From assembly GCA_041658125.1 (NCBI GenBank), contig JBBAAS010000011.1:1-22407 (forward strand): a stretch of 22,407 nucleotides of DNA, written 5' to 3'. Below, one piece after another: positions 21,783 to 22,407 of the stretch; the first letter of the stretch is position 1; every line of letters begins with the position of its first letter. Position numbers and translations under genes: made by a program. Source of the DNA: JBBAAS01 sp041658125 (GTDB taxonomy: Bacteria > Patescibacteriota > Microgenomatia > UBA12405). The notes below the pieces were generated by a model. The model was not told the DNA's origin, searched no databases, and was given only the letters and a program-made list of their open reading frames with translations.

Positions 21783-22407
21783 TTATTTTATATATTAAGT
21801 TAACGCTCGACCAAGCATTGTTATTTTTTTCGTTTTTTACATCCATTGCTTTAATTGGCCACAGCACTGCCTTTTTCAGCCAACTTTCTTTAGTCTCATT
21901 CTCAAACCGGTTAAAATTTTTTAACCAGCCTTTCTCCACCAAGTTTTTTCCCACCGCATAAAACCAAAAATGAGCAAACGGTAAACAAAAATGCGTCGCC
22001 GTCCATTTTTTAACGATTTTAAATCCTGCGTTAATCAATTTTACCGTCATTTCTTCATCAAAATATAATCTGACATGATCCGCCCAAATTCCCGACATCC
22101 ACCAAATATTTGACGGCAAGTGAGTTTTAACCGCTTTTTCTAAAATCCAATCAACCGGATCCCACAAAAACGGGTAGTTATGATTTGGCACTGTTATTAC
22201 AGCCGTGCCTCCGGGCTTAAGTACCCGATACATTTCCTCCAATGCCTTTTGGTCATTTGGAATATGTTCCAAAATTTCACTGGCAATTATTCTGTCAAAA
22301 AAATTATTTTCAAATGGTAATTTAGTGGCATCAGCTTTTAACAGTTTTAAATTATTATTTTTTTTATCGGCTATTTTTAAATAATTTTCATTTAAATCAA
22401 TTCCCCA
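21763..22407 (-). CDS. Class I SAM-dependent methyltransferase, N-terminus beyond the window
   Basis: The frame is open to the right edge, so the start and motif I are not seen. Visible text begins WGIDLNENYLKIADKK (motif II with its acidic residue). It continues with KADATKLPFENNFFDRIIASEILEHIPND (motifs III-IV of the Methyltransf_11 type) and MYRVLKPGGTAVITVPNHNYPFLWDP. The C-terminal part has aromatic-rich text (THFCLPFAHFWFYAVGKNL), often seen in methyltransferases of glycan or lipid loci. A role in modifying surface sugars is suggested only by the neighbouring glycosyltransferases. The gene is convergent with the second glycosyltransferase and overlaps it by 20 bases. Confidence 0.88.
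   Translation of the reverse strand, partial: WGIDLNENYLKIADKKNNNLKLLKADATKLPFENNFFDRIIASEILEHIPNDQKALEEMYRVLKPGGTAVITVPNHNYPFLWDPVDWILEKAVKTHLPSNIWWMSGIWADHVRLYFDEEMTVKLINAGFKIVKKWTATHFCLPFAHFWFYAVGKNLVEKGWLKNFNRFENETKESWLKKAVLWPIKAMDVKNEKNNNAWSSVNLIYKITKSGGK

Overview
The window looks like chromosome from a Candidate Phyla Radiation (Patescibacteria) bacterium, most likely in the Microgenomates group. This is inferred from AT-rich, very compact genes with frequent overlaps, near absence of Shine-Dalgarno sites, Pro/Thr-rich surface proteins with spaced cysteines, and the particular gene families present. No rRNA, tRNA, CRISPR array or classical insertion sequence was seen, and no gap between genes exceeds about 150 bases.

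Layout. 1-1717 (minus) is an ABC transporter of the MsbA/Atm1 type, cut at its last residues by the window edge. 1868-4172 (plus) is a KorA-KorB 2-oxoacid:ferredoxin oxidoreductase pair, whose end overlaps a convergent methyltransferase (4105-4869, minus). 4955-6501 (plus) holds a membrane-anchored protein of unknown function, a short remnant of a 5'-nucleotidase-like phosphatase, and an SdpI-family membrane protein coupled to that remnant. 6503-6856 (minus) is a small Thr/Pro-rich surface protein. 6911-9050 (plus) encodes methionine aminopeptidase, FolD, a small cysteine-containing protein and a thioredoxin-fold protein without its CxxC. 9027-9809 (minus) is a TatD-type hydrolase, divergent from a Nudix-fold protein with a degraded Nudix box (9844-10266). 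10271-12048 (minus) is bS20 followed by methionyl-tRNA synthetase. 12108-13727 (plus) is MurJ. From 13743 to 21782 runs a tight plus-strand array: PilN-like, PilO-like, a small membrane protein, two large secreted surface proteins, a UbiA-family prenyl-phosphate transferase, and two GT-C membrane glycosyltransferases. A methyltransferase on the minus strand is cut by the right edge.

How they fit together. The right half reads as a cell-envelope locus: lipid II flipping (MurJ), a type IV pilus-like inner-membrane platform, secreted and anchored surface proteins, and lipid-linked glycosylation. The left and middle parts are housekeeping functions (translation, one-carbon metabolism, keto-acid oxidation).

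Most notable: (1) a TATAAT-like hexamer lies 5-8 bases before the start codon of most first genes, on both strands, which predicts leaderless mRNAs; (2) short palindromic elements sit in frame inside metG and tatD and at the korB/methyltransferase junction; (3) two neighbouring small proteins have recognisable folds but lack their catalytic residues; (4) a decayed 5'-nucleotidase N-terminus is coupled to an SdpI gene.
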